A model generated the notes under the pieces. That model was given only the letters and a program-made list of their open reading frames with translations, was not told the origin of the DNA and did not search any database. Both the position numbers and the translations under genes were made by a program. A stretch of DNA of 64,000 bases from Gammaproteobacteria bacterium (GTDB taxonomy: Bacteria > Pseudomonadota > Gammaproteobacteria > UBA4575): positions 62,001 to 126,000 of the forward strand of contig JAWPMW010000001.1 in the NCBI GenBank assembly GCA_033344735.1, in the 5' to 3' direction. This document shows, piece by piece, positions 52,266 to 61,303 of the stretch. The first letter of the stretch is position 1; each line of letters starts with the position of its first letter.

Positions 52266-53459
52266 ATGGATAATAAGTTTACAATCATAGTGCCAACTCG
52301 TGAGCGTGCCGATACTCTTGTCTACACAATTAGATCTTTGTTAGATATTAAATATGAGAATCTAGAAATCATTATTTCTGATAATGCAAGCATGGATAAT
52401 ACAAAAGATGTTATTGATTCGTTTGATGATAAACGTCTAACTTATATTCAAACAGGTAAACGCGTAAGTATGAATGCAAACTGGGAGTTTGCATTGACTC
52501 ATGTAGATGGAGGTTATGTTAGTTATATTGGTGATGATGATGCATTTTTGCCTGAATCTATCAGCGAGATTAATAATCTAATTAATAGATTCCAAGTTGA
52601 TGCCGTTACCTGGAAAAAAGTAGAATATTGCTGGCCAAATCATATTGAAGATAAATTTAAAAACTATCTATCAATTCCATTAAAAAATGAAATACGAATT
52701 CTAGACGCAAATATACAAAGAGAAAAGCTGCTTAAGTTTAGTATTTCATATAATATGCTTCCGTGTTTATATAATAGTTTCGTTAATTATAATGTTATAA
52801 AAAAAGCAATTGATAAAAAGGCTGATAATAGTTTTTTTAATTCTCTCTGCCCCGATATATATTCAGGGATTGTTATTTCATATTTTCTAAAAAATTATAT
52901 CTATAGCTATAGGCCATTTTCAGTAAATGGAGCATCAAAGCATAGTGGAGGTACTAGTTACTTCTCAAATAAAATGAAGCTATCTTCAAATAAGTTTTTA
53001 TCAGAAAATACTACAGAGATAACAAATAAACTTGTGCTAGCTCCCTCAATGGTAATAATCGTAGCAATTGAGTTTTATAATGTAGCTAAAATATATGGAT
53101 TTAAAGAATGTAATATTTCTTTAAATATTATAGTCGATAAGTCACTAAAAGAAATTAATACATTAAATGAGAAAAATCGTATAGAGGTCTATTGTGCAAT
53201 TGAAAAAATTGTTACTCTGAATAAATTAAATGTAAATCTGCCTGAATTAACTCGTGCAATAAAAAATGAGCAGATAATTATTTATGGATACAATAAAAAA
53301 GAAGATTCATTGAACTTAAGAGCAGATATGTACCAAATAGTTAATGTGTACGATGCTGCAAAAGCTGTTAGCGGTATCTTGCCTAATTACAATGAATTGG
53401 AATTGAAGGCTAAAAGCGCAAGTAATCTTATCCAAAGACTTACTCTAACTAGTAAATAA
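52266..53459 (+). CDS. Glycosyltransferase family 2, very AT-rich gene
   Basis: 397 residues. The GT-A start is FTIIVPTRERADTLVYTIRS, with IIISDNASMDN and a DXD-like GDDDAFLPESI near residue 92. The C-terminal 250 residues match no domain I recognise. The gene is very AT-rich (17 G/C in the 60 bases of 52801-52860). It starts a second plus-strand block with two methyltransferases. Confidence 0.82.
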   Translation: MDNKFTIIVPTRERADTLVYTIRSLLDIKYENLEIIISDNASMDNTKDVIDSFDDKRLTYIQTGKRVSMNANWEFALTHVDGGYVSYIGDDDAFLPESISEINNLINRFQVDAVTWKKVEYCWPNHIEDKFKNYLSIPLKNEIRILDANIQREKLLKFSISYNMLPCLYNSFVNYNVIKKAIDKKADNSFFNSLCPDIYSGIVISYFLKNYIYSYRPFSVNGASKHSGGTSYFSNKMKLSSNKFLSENTTEITNKLVLAPSMVIIVAIEFYNVAKIYGFKECNISLNIIVDKSLKEINTLNEKNRIEVYCAIEKIVTLNKLNVNLPELTRAIKNEQIIIYGYNKKEDSLNLRADMYQIVNVYDAAKAVSGILPNYNELELKAKSASNLIQRLTLTSK

Positions 53460-53476
53460 TCTCTCATATTTTTATT

Positions 53477-54181
53477 ATGAAATTAAAAAAAATAATTAAA
53501 AAACTAAGAAATTTAAAAAAATCAGATAATTTAGAATCGATAAATAATGTTGACTTATTAAGCTGTGTCGGAGATAAGGATTCTACTATTCTTGAAATTG
53601 GTTGTAATAATGGATCTGATACAAATAGATTCTTGAAGTTGTTTCCAAAAGCTAAGATATATTGCTTTGAACCAGACCCAAGAGCTCTGGTTAAATTTGA
53701 AGATAATGTTAGAAGTAGTCGTGTTTTTTTAAATAAAGTCGCAATCTCTGATAAAAACGGCGTTATAGAATTTTATGCTAGTGATGGCATGCCTGCTGAA
53801 TCTTACCAACAAAATTACCCAAAGGGCTGGGATGCATCTGGGTCAATTCGCAAGCCAACAGGACATCTAATACAACATCCATGGTGTAAATTTGATAATG
53901 TAATAAATGTCAAAACTGTAACATTGGATACATGGGCATCAACTAACAATATCAGGTATATCGATTTTATTTGGGCAGATGTCCAGGGTGCGGAAATTGA
54001 TGTCATAAAAGGTGGAATCGAAACTCTAAAGAAAACAAAGTATTTATATACTGAATATAGTGATGATGAGTTATATCATGGGCAAGCTACATTAGAACAA
54101 ATGCTAGAAATAATTCCTTTTTTTATTATCGAGCGAAAATACATTAATGATGTTCTTCTGCGGAATACGCTTGTATCTTAA
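53477..54181 (+). CDS. FkbM family methyltransferase
   Basis: 234 residues with a lysine-rich N-terminus. ILEIGCNNGSDTNRFL near residue 36 is the SAM site. CFEPDPRALVKFEDN and the diagnostic FkbM element DFIWADVQGAEIDVIKGG near 165-182 follow. FkbM proteins methylate hydroxyl groups of sugars and other natural products. It lies 17 nt after the GT2 gene. Confidence 0.88.
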   Translation: MKLKKIIKKLRNLKKSDNLESINNVDLLSCVGDKDSTILEIGCNNGSDTNRFLKLFPKAKIYCFEPDPRALVKFEDNVRSSRVFLNKVAISDKNGVIEFYASDGMPAESYQQNYPKGWDASGSIRKPTGHLIQHPWCKFDNVINVKTVTLDTWASTNNIRYIDFIWADVQGAEIDVIKGGIETLKKTKYLYTEYSDDELYHGQATLEQMLEIIPFFIIERKYINDVLLRNTLVS

Positions 54182-54241
54182 ATGAAAAATTATGACAGGC
54201 AATCACGATTAGATTCGATAGCGCAAGATTATGAAGATTAA
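54182..54241 (+). pseudogene. 19-codon remnant resembling a methyltransferase N-terminus
   Basis: ATG at 54182 begins a short frame reading MKNYDRQSRLDSIAQDYED and then TAA. The residues look like the start of a SAM-methyltransferase, not a random peptide, and they overlap the beginning of the next methyltransferase in another frame. It could be a leftover from a deletion or gene replacement, or chance. I am not sure. Confidence 0.25.
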
Positions 54242-54956
54242 AAAATTATTCAAAATAAATTTAGGTAGAGAAAATAAGTATAATCGAGATAAATGGGTGG
54301 TAAGTAGCATAGAGTCTTTAGCTGCTGGAAGTAAGATTCTTGATGCTGGCGCAGGTCCACAGATATACAGAAAATATTGTGATCACTTGGTTTATGTTTC
54401 CCAAGATTTTGCTAAATATGATGGTGGAGATTTGTCTGGTGAAGTTGGTATGCACGATAAAGAATTTCACTATGAAGGATTAGATATTGTCAGTGATATA
54501 ACATCAATACCTGAAGAAGATGCCTCATTTGATGCGATTCTTTGCACAGAAGTATTAGAGCACGTTCCATATCCAGTGCATGCTTTGACTGAGTTTTCTA
54601 GGTTGCTTAAGCCCGGTGGTACATTATTGTTAACTGCGCCTTTCAATTCGCTTACACATTTTGCGCCATATTTCTTCTGTACAGGCTTTAGTATCTATTG
54701 GTATCAATATCACCTTAATAAGCTTGGATTTGAGCTAAAAGAAGCAATTCCAAATGGCAATTACTATGGAGTTCTTGCTCAAGAAATAGAAAGGCTGCCA
54801 TTGATAGCTTCTCGATATTCTTCTAGTAAGTCTGGAGTGTTATTTAAGTTTTCATCATGGGTGCTTAAATTGGCGTTAATGAAGCTAAATAAAAGTGACA
54901 AGCACAGTGATGAGATTCAATGCTATGGTTACCACGTATTCGCAATAAAAAAATAA
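54231..54956 (+). CDS. Class I SAM-dependent methyltransferase
   Basis: 241 residues. The SAM motif is KILDAGAGPQIYRKYC near residue 35. SFDAILCTEVLEHVPYPVHALTEFSRLLKPGGTLLLTAPF near 100-140, read in pieces, shows the typical UbiE/Methyltransf_11 layout. It ends 6 nt before the convergent ABC transporter gene. Substrate unknown. Confidence 0.84.
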   Translation: MKIKKLFKINLGRENKYNRDKWVVSSIESLAAGSKILDAGAGPQIYRKYCDHLVYVSQDFAKYDGGDLSGEVGMHDKEFHYEGLDIVSDITSIPEEDASFDAILCTEVLEHVPYPVHALTEFSRLLKPGGTLLLTAPFNSLTHFAPYFFCTGFSIYWYQYHLNKLGFELKEAIPNGNYYGVLAQEIERLPLIASRYSSSKSGVLFKFSSWVLKLALMKLNKSDKHSDEIQCYGYHVFAIKK

Positions 54957-54962
54957 ATCTAT

Positions 54963-56675
54963 TTAGTCTGTCTCAGCAAGGATGAGTTTCCCATTATCTA
55001 GTTTATATAAATAATCTGAAGACTCTGCTAGAGCTGGTCTATGTGAAATTGAAATCACTAATAGATTCTTGCTAAGTTGTTTGACAAGTGCGCTTATTTC
55101 TAGTTCAGAATTTTCATCAAGCGCACTTGTAGCCTCATCTAAGATTAATAAACTAGGGTTTGTTGCTAATGCTCTTGCAATAAGGATGCGTTGTTTCTGT
55201 CCTCCGGAAAATCTATTTCCTTGTTCTCCTGCAATGGTATTTATTCCTTGGGGTAATTTCTTTATGAATTCATATGCATTTGATTTGGTCAACGAATTTA
55301 TAATATCTTCATCGCTTAATGAAAAGTTACCGAGTTGGATGTTATTTTTTATGGATGTATTTAGCAGTATAGTGTCTTGAGTTACATAGCCAATTTGATT
55401 TCTCCAATTAGAAATATCGATATCGCCTATTTCAATGCCATCAATGTATATTTCCCCTTTGCTGGCTTTGTATAAACCTGCAACTAAATCTACACATGTT
55501 GTCTTACCAGTCCCAGATGGACCAACGATAGAGATAAGTCCTCGACTTGGAAAAGAAATATTACAGTTAGATAATATTTCAGAGTCCTTGTGGTTGAAGT
55601 AGACATTTTGGAATCGTATCTCTGAATTAAATCTTACTATTTTTTTACCAGTCAGTAATTCACGATATGATTCAGCATGCTTAATTGATTCAATAATTGC
55701 TTTAAATCCACTCTCTTCTTTCAATAAAGATTGGTATTGGCTTTGAGCCTTGCCAAATGTTTTGACAACCCTTAATAATGCGAAAAGCATTACAAGTAAC
55801 ATGCTTAAGTTCATACCCAGATTGTTGATGGCAACGTATGTGCCTGCTGCAACACCTATAGTAACAATAGGTTCTTGAGCAGATTGTAGTCCTGTTGTGC
55901 TTAGAATTGATTTGCGCTCTTCTCGCGCAAGTTTTTTTGTGTATGTTCTCAACACAGAGTAAGCGTAATCGGAGCGATTCATAACTTTCAGTGATTTCAT
56001 ACTGCGGAGGCTGTCAGTCAATTCAGTAAATAAAGATCTGACTATTACGGTGATTTTCTTTCCTATAGACTTGTTAATTATCACTAGTTTATTTAATAAA
56101 ATTAGCATTCCTGCACCTAACAGAATTGCTGAAAATGCAAGTTTCCACGATATAAGCAATGCAATAGTTGAATAAACGCTGATTTGTATAATTGATGTGA
56201 TAAGATTAACGCTTAGCATATATGCGTTAGATGCTCTGCCTGCTTCGCTAAAAAGTGATGTAGAAATTTTCCCTATAGGTTGAGCAACAAAGTAGCTCCA
56301 TTCTGCTTTAGATATGGCGCGTAATAATTTAAGTCGTAAGTCCTTTGTTGCGATGTTAGCTGTTTTCCCAGCATAAAATTTTGTAAAAAAAGTAATAAGG
56401 CTCTTTAATAAAACTCCTGTTACTATTAATATTAGGAGTGCTTCTGTAGAGTCAGGAATACCAAAATCATTAAGAAAATTAGTTAGACTTAATTTATCAT
56501 CTCCAGGAGCTGGTATCATTTTATTCTGATCTTGCCCATTGGGAATGATGCTGCTTAATAGCGGGAGTAATGCTCCTACACTTAATCCTTCAACTATGCC
56601 AGCTACTAGCAAAGATATAAGAACGATTATGGTCCTACTTGGATATACGTGAAAGAAATACTTCAATAGAGTCAT
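54963..56675 (-). CDS. ABC exporter half-transporter, candidate lipid-linked glycan flippase
   Basis: 570 residues. An N-terminal membrane domain with about six helices (residues 15-320) is fused to an ATPase. Walker A is GPSGTGKTT near 375, the signature FSGGQKQR near 477, Walker B LLILDEATSALD near 500, and the H-loop SISHRP near 535. It belongs to the MsbA/PglK-type exporter group. With no Wzx or Wzm/Wzt in the window, it is the best candidate for moving the lipid-linked glycan across the inner membrane. It is on the minus strand, with a 176-nt divergent interval before the CDP-sugar operon. Confidence 0.88.
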   Translation of the reverse strand: MTLLKYFFHVYPSRTIIVLISLLVAGIVEGLSVGALLPLLSSIIPNGQDQNKMIPAPGDDKLSLTNFLNDFGIPDSTEALLILIVTGVLLKSLITFFTKFYAGKTANIATKDLRLKLLRAISKAEWSYFVAQPIGKISTSLFSEAGRASNAYMLSVNLITSIIQISVYSTIALLISWKLAFSAILLGAGMLILLNKLVIINKSIGKKITVIVRSLFTELTDSLRSMKSLKVMNRSDYAYSVLRTYTKKLAREERKSILSTTGLQSAQEPIVTIGVAAGTYVAINNLGMNLSMLLVMLFALLRVVKTFGKAQSQYQSLLKEESGFKAIIESIKHAESYRELLTGKKIVRFNSEIRFQNVYFNHKDSEILSNCNISFPSRGLISIVGPSGTGKTTCVDLVAGLYKASKGEIYIDGIEIGDIDISNWRNQIGYVTQDTILLNTSIKNNIQLGNFSLSDEDIINSLTKSNAYEFIKKLPQGINTIAGEQGNRFSGGQKQRILIARALATNPSLLILDEATSALDENSELEISALVKQLSKNLLVISISHRPALAESSDYLYKLDNGKLILAETD

Positions 56676-56851
56676 AGATAAGATTATATTTATTTATTGT
56701 AATGGTTATGGTTATTCTAACTATGTTCCGAGTGGGAAGTTTGCCTAGATTAGATTATTATCGCTGAATAAGGAAAAGAATTTAACGTCTATTTTACTCT
56801 AGATCTGTGAGCGCGGGTCGTAGTTTACTAATAAAATATCAGGAGTACTCA

Positions 56852-57619
56852 TTGAAAGCAGTAATTCTTGCTGGTGGATTTGGCACTAGAATAAGCGAAG
56901 AGTCTCATCTTAAGCCAAAGCCAATGATTGAAATTGGTGGACGTCCTATTTTATGGCATATCATGAAAATATATGGCGCCTATGGCATTAATGAGTTTGT
57001 CATATGTTGCGGATACAAGGGTTATTTAATCAAGGAATATTTTGCTAATTATTTTTTGCATATGTCGGACGTCACATTTGATATGTCAAAAAATGAAATG
57101 GAAGTGCACACACGCTCAGCTGAGCCGTGGAAAGTGACGTTGGTTGATACGGGTGAACATACCCAAACAGGCGGTAGAATAAAACGCATACAGGAGTACA
57201 TAGATGGAACTTTTTTACTCACATATGGTGATGGGGTCAGTAATATCAATATCAATCATTTGGTTGATTTTCATAAAAAGCAGAAGACTCTTGCTACAGT
57301 TACCGCGGTTCAACCATCTGGTAGATTTGGCTCGATTGAAATAGAAGGTGATCGTGTTCAGTCATTTTTAGAAAAACCGAGAGGGGATGGACGCTGGGTG
57401 AGTGGTGGGTTCTTTGTTTGTGAAACGGAAATTTTCGACAAAATTAGTGGAGACGAAACAGTTTGGGAGCAGCAGCCACTTGAGAGCATGGCACAAGATG
57501 AACAGCTTTCTGTCTATAAACATACTGGTTTCTGGTCATCAATGGATACCTTGAGAGACAGGCAGTATTTAGAGAAAAAATGGTCATCTAATGATGCTCC
57601 TTGGAAGATTTGGGAGTGA
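56852..57619 (+). CDS. rfbF: Glucose-1-phosphate cytidylyltransferase
   Basis: 255 residues from TTG 56852, chosen because AGGAG (56841-56845) lies 6 nt upstream and the protein then begins KAVILAGGFGTRISEE like the family (about 257 residues); a GTG at 56807 would add 15 unmatched residues. It makes CDP-glucose from glucose 1-phosphate and CTP. KPKPMIEIGGRPILWHIMK near residue 22 is diagnostic of the RfbF/DdhA type. It overlaps the dehydratase gene by 4 nt. Confidence 0.94.
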   Translation: MKAVILAGGFGTRISEESHLKPKPMIEIGGRPILWHIMKIYGAYGINEFVICCGYKGYLIKEYFANYFLHMSDVTFDMSKNEMEVHTRSAEPWKVTLVDTGEHTQTGGRIKRIQEYIDGTFLLTYGDGVSNININHLVDFHKKQKTLATVTAVQPSGRFGSIEIEGDRVQSFLEKPRGDGRWVSGGFFVCETEIFDKISGDETVWEQQPLESMAQDEQLSVYKHTGFWSSMDTLRDRQYLEKKWSSNDAPWKIWE

Positions 57620-58674
57620 CTGGTTTTTGGAATAATAAACGTGTCTTTCTCACTGGCCATACTGGATTTAAAGGCAGTTGGTTGAATCTGTGGTTAAAAG
57701 AACTAGGCGCAAATGTTTTTGGGTATGCTCTTGAGCCTGAGCCAGATGCATTACTATTCCAGCAGTTAAATTTGGCCAATGAGTCCGGGCATTTCATTGG
57801 TAATGTCCTTGACCGTGAAATATTTAACTTGAAAGTTATTGAAGCCCGACCCGATGTGATTATTCACCTTGCTGCCCAGCCATTAGTGCGTCGTTCATAT
57901 CGCGAAAGTATAGAGACATGGCAAACTAATGTTATCGGTACAATCCACTTGCTCGAAGCTATAAAAAATATTAAGCATGAATGTTCGGTGATAATTGTTA
58001 CTACAGATAAAGTATATGAAAACCTTAATAGGAACTATGCGTACAAGGAAGAAGATCGGCTGGGTGGTAATGATCCCTATAGCTCAAGTAAATCCGCAGC
58101 TGAACTCGCAGTAAATAGCTGGAGAAGCTCATTTTTTAAAGATGATTCTAATATTAAAATTGCAACAGTTCGTGCTGGGAATGTTATTGGCGGAGGTGAT
58201 TGGTCAGAAGATAGGATTGTTCCTGACTTAGTCAGAGCCCTAATACGCGGAGAAAAATTTTCTATCAGAAATCCTAAGTCAGTTAGACCATGGCAGCATG
58301 TGTTAGACCCATTGTCTGGGTATTTGTTGCTCGCAGAAAGATTATATTCATGCCCAGAAGAGTCACTGGAAGGAGCATATAATTTTGGTCCAGATGATGA
58401 AGGTGTTCGTACAGTTCAACAGCTGGTTGACGAAGCCCACAAAACATGGTCTGGAGAGTTCTGTGATAATAATAATTTAGATAGCCAATTGCATGAAGAA
58501 AAATTACTATCTCTAGATATAAGCAAATCAAAAAAAAATCTGTCTTGGTCTCCAAGATGGGGATTTGAAAAAAGCGTGCATGAAACAATTTCTTGGTATT
58601 CCCTAGTCAACTCTGGAAGCTCTCCACTTAAAACAACACTAAATCAACTCGATAAATATTCTGAACTTTTATGA
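57616..58674 (+). CDS. rfbG: CDP-glucose 4,6-dehydratase
   Basis: 352 residues from GTG 57616, which overlaps the rfbF stop as GTGA and has GGAAG 8 nt upstream; a TTG at 57601 is an alternative. It is an SDR enzyme converting CDP-glucose to CDP-4-keto-6-deoxyglucose. The NAD loop is TGHTGFKGSWL near residue 14. The YxxxK catalytic pair is in DPYSSSKSAAEL near 155, and GGDWSEDRIVPD near 195 is typical of RfbG. The next gene begins within its stop codon. Confidence 0.94.
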   Translation: MTGFWNNKRVFLTGHTGFKGSWLNLWLKELGANVFGYALEPEPDALLFQQLNLANESGHFIGNVLDREIFNLKVIEARPDVIIHLAAQPLVRRSYRESIETWQTNVIGTIHLLEAIKNIKHECSVIIVTTDKVYENLNRNYAYKEEDRLGGNDPYSSSKSAAELAVNSWRSSFFKDDSNIKIATVRAGNVIGGGDWSEDRIVPDLVRALIRGEKFSIRNPKSVRPWQHVLDPLSGYLLLAERLYSCPEESLEGAYNFGPDDEGVRTVQQLVDEAHKTWSGEFCDNNNLDSQLHEEKLLSLDISKSKKNLSWSPRWGFEKSVHETISWYSLVNSGSSPLKTTLNQLDKYSELL

Positions 58675-59219
58675 AATTTACCCCGCTTGCTCTAAGTGGA
58701 GCTTATTTAATTGATCTTGAGGTCGCAGAAGATGATAGAGGATTTTTTGCGCGTAGTTACTGTGAGAAGGAATTTTCTAATCACGGTTTGGAGACTGCTT
58801 GGGTGCAAATGAACCATACACTGACTAAAAGTGTAGGGACAATTAGAGGAATGCACTTTCAGTATCCACCAAATGCAGAATCTAAAATTGTACGTTGTAT
58901 GAAAGGTGCGATTTGGGATGTGATAGTAGATCTAAGAGAGAATTCACTAACACTGGGTGAATGGTTTGGTGTGGAATTAAGTAGTGATAATAGGTCAATG
59001 ATATACATACCGAAAGGTTTTGCACACGGATTTCAGTCACTTCATGCAAATGCTGAGCTACTCTATTGTCACTCTAACTATTACAGCCCTAAAAATGAAG
59101 GAGGGCTTAAATATAATGATCCTGATGTAGGAATAGAATGGCCACTGCCAATAACGGAATTATCAGACCGTGATAAAAAGCACCCGCTCCTTAAAGATAT
59201 GTCTTTAGTTAATTTATGA
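58671..59219 (+). CDS. RmlC-like nucleotide-sugar 3,5-epimerase
   Basis: 182 residues, the usual RmlC size. The cupin fold is shown by DDRGFFARSY, IRGMHFQ with the catalytic-type His near residue 62, WDVIVDLR, and YIPKGFAHGFQSL near 117-129. LKYNDPDVGIEWP closes the fold. RmlC acts on dTDP-4-keto-6-deoxyglucose, but here the neighbours make CDP-4-keto-6-deoxyglucose, so a CDP-sugar epimerase is inferred. It overlaps rfbG and the next gene by 4 nt each. Confidence 0.88.
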   Translation: MKFTPLALSGAYLIDLEVAEDDRGFFARSYCEKEFSNHGLETAWVQMNHTLTKSVGTIRGMHFQYPPNAESKIVRCMKGAIWDVIVDLRENSLTLGEWFGVELSSDNRSMIYIPKGFAHGFQSLHANAELLYCHSNYYSPKNEGGLKYNDPDVGIEWPLPITELSDRDKKHPLLKDMSLVNL

Positions 59220-60439
59220 ATTGCCGCCATTGTAAAACTAAACTCGATCAGGTGTTCATAGATCTTGGCTCGATGCCTCCCTCAAATGCATACCTAACAA
59301 AAGATGATTTGAATAAAAAAGAGACATATTATCCTCTTAGAGTCTTGGTATGTACCAATTGCTGGCTAGTTCAGACGGAGGACTTTGCACAGCCGGACGA
59401 GTTATTTTCTGCGGACTACGCATATTTTTCCTCAACATCTATTTCTTGGTTGAGGCACGCGAAAGAGTATTGTAATTATGTGATTAATGAATTTAATTTG
59501 TCATCAGATAGCTTTGTTGTTGAGATTGCTTCAAATGATGGTTATTTGCTAAAGAACTTTGTTGATGCTGGTGTGCCATGCTTGGGTGTTGAGCCGACAG
59601 CTTGCACAGCTGATGCTGCAGAAAAACTAAAGATACCGGTAATTAGAGAGTTTTTTGGAGAAGAGCTCGCCAAAAAAATGGTTCGCAAGGGAGATAAAGC
59701 TGATTTAATAATTGGAAACAATGTGTTTGCACATGTGCCGGATATTAAAGACTTTGCAATTGGAATGAGCCTGTTATTAAAATCGGATGGTATAATTAAT
59801 CTTGAATTTCCACATTTATTAAGTTTAGTGGAGCTTTGTCAATTTGATACAATATATCACGAACACTTCTCTTACTTGTCTCTTACTGCTGTTAATGCTG
59901 TCTTCAATTCGGCTGGATTAAGAGTGTTTGATGTAGAGAAATTAGATACTCATGGAGGTAGTTTGAGAGTTTATGGTTGTAAACAAGATGCTCCATATAA
60001 GTCTTCTCAACAATATAAGGCAATAATTGAGAATGAGCTCAATGAAGGCTATACGACTATTAATAAATTTGAATCATTTCAGGAGAGGGTTAATTGCATT
60101 AGAGACGAATGCAAAAAATTTCTTTGTGATCAGAAAGAGCTGGATAAAATTTCAGTAGGGTATGGTGCTGCTGCAAAAGGCAATACGCTGCTTAATTATG
60201 CTGGAGTAGACCAGGATTTAATTTCTTTTATCTGTGATGCGGCAAAATCTAAACAAGGAAAATATATGCCGGGTAGCCATATACCAATTTTGCACCCAGA
60301 TAAAATAAAAGATGTTCGTCCAGATTACATTATAATTTTGCCATGGAATCTAAGAGAGGAAATTATGGCAGAGTTAATGTATGTGCGTGAGTGGGGTTGT
60401 AAATTTGTTACATTTATCCCTCGTCTATGCGTTTTTTAA
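59216..60439 (+). CDS. Zinc-binding sugar C-methyltransferase
   Basis: 407 residues. The N-terminal zinc domain has C3, C6, C46 and C49 (MNCRHC, CTNC). A SAM domain contains EIASNDGYLLKNFV near residue 101. YHEH at residues 214-217 in the IYHEHFSYLSL motif matches the catalytic region of TcaB9/TylC3 sugar 3-C-methyltransferases. A C-terminal Methyltransf_14-type domain has GYGAAAKGNTLLNY near 320. These enzymes methylate C3 of 4-keto-6-deoxyhexoses. In this operon the substrate would be a CDP-4-keto-6-deoxyhexose. Confidence 0.9.
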   Translation: MNCRHCKTKLDQVFIDLGSMPPSNAYLTKDDLNKKETYYPLRVLVCTNCWLVQTEDFAQPDELFSADYAYFSSTSISWLRHAKEYCNYVINEFNLSSDSFVVEIASNDGYLLKNFVDAGVPCLGVEPTACTADAAEKLKIPVIREFFGEELAKKMVRKGDKADLIIGNNVFAHVPDIKDFAIGMSLLLKSDGIINLEFPHLLSLVELCQFDTIYHEHFSYLSLTAVNAVFNSAGLRVFDVEKLDTHGGSLRVYGCKQDAPYKSSQQYKAIIENELNEGYTTINKFESFQERVNCIRDECKKFLCDQKELDKISVGYGAAAKGNTLLNYAGVDQDLISFICDAAKSKQGKYMPGSHIPILHPDKIKDVRPDYIIILPWNLREEIMAELMYVREWGCKFVTFIPRLCVF

Positions 60440-60460
60440 GGGTTTAGATTAGAATATCTT

Positions 60461-61288
60461 ATGATATTGATTACAGGCGCTAGTGGGTTTGTTGGGTCTC
60501 AAGTGCTGAGACATATGAGAAATAATATAGACTCTAAATTTATTAGAGTTGTTCTCAGAGAAAGTTCCGAGGAGACGTCTCTATATAAAAATTGCGATAT
60601 TTTTCGCACAAGTGACTTGTTTCATGAAAGCCAGGAAAGGCTAAGTATTATGTTGCAGGACGTAGAGTTAGTGATTCATTGCGCATGGTATGCTGAGCCA
60701 GGGCTCTATCTAGATTCAGAGAAAAACCTAGATTGTTTAGAGGGAACGATAAGCCTCGCGCGGGCGAGTATTTCCCAAGGAGTCAAAAGGTTTGTAGGTA
60801 TTGGAACATGTTATGAATATAATATTTCGAATGAAAAATTGTCAATAGGCACACGTTTAAATCCGACAAGTTTGTATGGTGCTTGTAAGGCTTCAGCATT
60901 TATTATCATGCAAGAAATGTTTCGTTTGCATGCGTTAGAATTTGTATGGTGTAGATTGTTTTATTTGTATGGTGAAGGCGAGGATAAGCGACGGCTAGTC
61001 CCTTATATCAAATCGATGCTGGAGCAATCGAATGATGTGGAGCTAACATCAGGAAATCAGATTCGAGATTATTTAGATGTAGTAGATGCTGCGAAAATGA
61101 TTTTTGATATTTCTAACAGCGCTTACACTGGGGCGTATAATGTGTGCTCGGAAAAGCCTGTGTCAGTTAGGGAAATTGCAGAGAAAATAGCAGACGAATA
61201 TGATCGCAGGGATTTGCTAAAATTTGGTTCACGTACTGATAATCCTTTAGAGCCAAAATTTGTGGTTGGTGTTAAGACTTCTATTTAG
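60461..61288 (+). CDS. NAD-dependent epimerase/dehydratase family protein, probable 4-ketoreductase
   Basis: 275 residues, extended SDR. The Rossmann motif is ITGASGFVGSQVL at residues 4-16. The catalytic YxxxK is in SLYGACKAS near 144. GEGEDKRRLVPYI and NQIRDYLDVVDAA mark the substrate side. Placed after the C-methyltransferase, it most likely reduces the 4-keto group to finish the branched sugar. Epimerase activity is possible. Confidence 0.83.
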   Translation: MILITGASGFVGSQVLRHMRNNIDSKFIRVVLRESSEETSLYKNCDIFRTSDLFHESQERLSIMLQDVELVIHCAWYAEPGLYLDSEKNLDCLEGTISLARASISQGVKRFVGIGTCYEYNISNEKLSIGTRLNPTSLYGACKASAFIIMQEMFRLHALEFVWCRLFYLYGEGEDKRRLVPYIKSMLEQSNDVELTSGNQIRDYLDVVDAAKMIFDISNSAYTGAYNVCSEKPVSVREIAEKIADEYDRRDLLKFGSRTDNPLEPKFVVGVKTSI

Positions 61289-61303
61289 GGCCAAAATCTA
61301 CAC

